Origin: DASWVC01 sp036401335
GTDB taxonomy: Bacteria; Verrucomicrobiota; Verrucomicrobiia; Chthoniobacterales; JAFAMB01
DNA length: 7,040 nucleotides
Direction: 5' to 3'
Assembly (NCBI GenBank): GCA_036401335.1
Contig: DASWVC010000196.1
Span: 1 to 7,040, forward strand
Part shown: positions 5,045-7,040 of the stretch, in pieces
Position numbering within the stretch: the first letter of the stretch is position 1
How the letters are laid out: every line of letters begins with the position of its first letter
Position numbers and translations under genes: made by a program
Notes under the pieces: generated by a model
Seen by the model: only the letters and a program-made list of their open reading frames with translations
What the model was told of the DNA's origin: nothing
Databases searched by the model: none

Positions 5045-7040
5045 CTACTGGGGCGTAAATGCGGAAGCCGAACCCTCGGTCGTGCGCAAGATCTCTCGAA
5101 GGACGAAAGACAAAATGCCGCCATGACGGTAATAATCCACTTCGATCGGCGTGTCGATGCGAAGGACCAAGGGAACTGCTTCCTTGCGGCCGTCCTCCCG
5201 CCTGATCTGCAGCACCACTTCCTGACGCGGCTGCAACTCACCCGTCAGACCGAGCAAACTGTAGGTTTCGGACCCGTCCAATTGCAAGGTTTGAGACGTT
5301 GTCCCGTCTTGAAACTGCAGGGGCAGCACGCCCATTCCGACAAGGTTCGAACGATGGATGCGCTCGAAACTGGCTGCCACCACCGCTTTAACTCCAAGCA
5401 ACCGGGTGCCTTTGGCTGCCCAGTCGCGGCTCGACCCGGTGCCGTACTCATGGCCGGCGATGACCATGAGCGGAATGCCGTCCTGCTGGTAGCGCACGGA
5501 AGCATCGTAAATGGAAAGCTGCTCCCCGGACGGGTGATGCACCGTCACCCCTCCTTCCACTCCGGGCACCATCAGGTTCTTGATCCGCACATTGGCGAAT
5601 GTACCTCGCGTCATCACCCGGTCATTTCCCCGGCGGCTGCCGTAGCTGTTAAAATCGATCGGCTTAACCCCTCGTGAGATGAGGTACTGACCGGCCGGGG
5701 AGGACTGCTTGATCGCCCCTGCGGGCGAGATGTGGTCAGTGGTCACGGAATCCCCGAAAATACCGAGCGGGCGGGCATCGACGATGTCTTCGGTCGGACT
5801 GGGCTGAAGCGAGAAATCTTCAAAAAAGGGCGGTTCCTGGATGTAATCGCTGGCGGCATCCCACCGGTAAATCTCTCCGGCGGTCGACGGGATCTCATTC
5901 CACTTCGGGTTTTGTTTTTCAAAATTCGTGTACAAACGACGAAACACTTCCGGAGTCAGCGCGGACGCCATTGCTTCCCTCACCTCCTCCAGCGACGGCC
6001 AGATGTCACGAAGGTAGACCTCATGGCCTTTCTGATCTTTTCCCAACGGCTCGCGCGAAAGGTCGATGTCGACGCGCCCGGCCAAAGCAAAGGCCACGAC
6101 GAGCGGCGGCGACATCAGGAAATTCGCTTTGATGTTCTGATGGATGCGGGCCTCGAAATTGCGGTTTCCTGAGAGTACGGCGGCGGCCACGAAGTCGTTC
6201 GAAGTAACCGCCTCTTCGATGTTGTGATCAAGAGGACCCGAGTTGCCGATGCAGGTGGTGCAACCATAACCGACAATGTTAAACCCGAGTTGGTCCAGGT
6301 AAGGTTGAAGGCCGGTCTTGTCGAGGTAATCCGTCACCACCCGGGATCCGGGCGCGAGCGAAGTTTTGACGACGGGATTGACCGTTAATCCGCGCTCGAT
6401 TGCCTTTTTGGCGAGCAGACCGGCACCGAGCATCACGCTCGGGTTGCTCGTGTTCGTACAACTGGTAATGGCGGCAATCAGCACGCTGCCATGCCCCAAT
6501 TTGCCTTTTCCGTTGCCATTAGCCTCCGGGTCCGTCGAGGCTGCCTGACCACCCGCCCCGTGTTCCGGTCGCACTTCCACCCGGGTGGTCAAAGTGTCTG
6601 CCGCCTTGCCGTACCCCCCTTCATTGGTCGGTTTAGCGAACAAGGTGCGGAACGTGCTGCCAAGTTCGCCCAGATTGATCCGGTCCTGGGGCCGTTTCGG
6701 CCCTGAAACGCTTGGCACTACCGAACCCAGGTCGAGCTCAACGTCCACGCTGTATTTGATTTGTCCGGGCTGCGGCATCCCGAACATACCCTGCGCCTGG
6801 AAGTAAGCTTCAAAGAGCTGGCAGGCCGCTTCCGGCCGGCCCGTTGCCCGAAGGTAGCTCACCGACTCCTGGTCGATGGGGAAAAAGCCCATCGTGGCTC
6901 CGTACTCAGGCGCCATGTTTCCGATCGTCGCGCGATCCGGCAAAGGCAGGGAGGCAGCCCCTTCCCCGTAAAACTCAACAAATTTTCCAACCACCTTCTT
7001 GGAGCGCAGCAACTGGGTGACGTTGAGCGCAAGGTCTGTG
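5045..7040 (-). CDS. acnA: Aconitate hydratase, AcnA/IRP1 type (5' end outside window)
   Basis: Reading leftward from the right edge, 664 residues are visible, beginning TDLALNVTQLLRSKKVVGKF; the family has about 900, so roughly 240 N-terminal residues are missing. The enzyme isomerises citrate to isocitrate in the TCA cycle with a [4Fe-4S] cluster. Numbering from the first visible residue, the cluster cysteines are C194 (AAITSCTNTSNPS) and C260/C263 (GYGCTTCIGNSGPL). Substrate arginines lie in NRNFEARIH (R293, R298). The swivel domain starts at GDSVTTDHISPAGA (429-442) and carries YGTGSSRDWAAKG (532-544, catalytic S537 and R538). The end YYRHGGILSFVLRE is typical. Oddities: a Gly/Asn-rich insertion (about 157-183) before the first cluster Cys, GATMGFF where many bacterial members have GATCGFF, and Ala556 in VAASFERIHRSNL where Glu is usual. 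No frameshift is seen. The stop is TAG at 5045-5047, flanked by a small CCCC/GGGG stem. Confidence 0.95.
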   Translation of the reverse strand, partial: TDLALNVTQLLRSKKVVGKFVEFYGEGAASLPLPDRATIGNMAPEYGATMGFFPIDQESVSYLRATGRPEAACQLFEAYFQAQGMFGMPQPGQIKYSVDVELDLGSVVPSVSGPKRPQDRINLGELGSTFRTLFAKPTNEGGYGKAADTLTTRVEVRPEHGAGGQAASTDPEANGNGKGKLGHGSVLIAAITSCTNTSNPSVMLGAGLLAKKAIERGLTVNPVVKTSLAPGSRVVTDYLDKTGLQPYLDQLGFNIVGYGCTTCIGNSGPLDHNIEEAVTSNDFVAAAVLSGNRNFEARIHQNIKANFLMSPPLVVAFALAGRVDIDLSREPLGKDQKGHEVYLRDIWPSLEEVREAMASALTPEVFRRLYTNFEKQNPKWNEIPSTAGEIYRWDAASDYIQEPPFFEDFSLQPSPTEDIVDARPLGIFGDSVTTDHISPAGAIKQSSPAGQYLISRGVKPIDFNSYGSRRGNDRVMTRGTFANVRIKNLMVPGVEGGVTVHHPSGEQLSIYDASVRYQQDGIPLMVIAGHEYGTGSSRDWAAKGTRLLGVKAVVAASFERIHRSNLVGMGVLPLQFQDGTTSQTLQLDGSETYSLLGLTGELQPRQEVVLQIRREDGRKEAVPLVLRIDTPIEVDYYRHGGILSFVLREILRTTEGSASAFTPQ

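Noticed and set aside
7010..7012. TTG as the start codon of the aconitase gene
   Set aside because: The frame stays open to the window edge with family-conserved residues (DLxLxVTQLLR) before it, so this TTG is an internal leucine and the gene continues outside.

Overview
The window is about 60% GC and densely coded. It looks like a stretch of a free-living bacterial chromosome carrying mostly housekeeping genes. The protein styles (a Der C-terminus, tandem SPFH proteins, an M32 carboxypeptidase, an AcnA-type aconitase) and the abundant intergenic palindromes would fit a soil Verrucomicrobiota or Acidobacteriota member. That placement is a low-confidence inference, because nothing in the window is diagnostic of a phylum. 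I see no transposase, integrase, CRISPR array, tRNA, rRNA or defence gene.

Layout, left to right. (1) Bases 1-102 (+) are the last 33 codons of a GTPase that reads as Der/EngA. (2) Bases 103-532 form a convergent non-coding gap holding at least four hairpins and one copy of a short palindromic repeat. (3) Bases 533-2433 (-) hold two SPFH/band-7 membrane-scaffold genes with a translationally coupled junction, a GTGA overlap. (4) A 55-bp divergent promoter region separates them from 2489-3961 (+), a complete M32 zinc carboxypeptidase with every signature motif present. (5) An 81-bp gap with no clear terminator precedes 4043-4858 (+), a two-domain universal-stress-protein-like gene with a decayed ATP-binding motif. 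(6) Bases 4859-5044 form a convergent gap packed with hairpins, including a tandem 29-bp repeat whose two units differ by compensatory stem changes. (7) Bases 5045-7040 (-) are the C-terminal three quarters of an aconitase, cut by the right edge of the window.

The genes do not form one pathway. The SPFH pair is an operon probably acting as a hetero-oligomeric membrane scaffold. The peptidase and the USP-like gene may be co-transcribed. Aconitase supplies the TCA cycle and is read toward the USP-like gene. The least expected material is non-coding: a family of small palindromes with a GGGA-containing loop and a CCCTRCC 3' flank, present in both convergent gaps. I found no convincing new multi-gene system.
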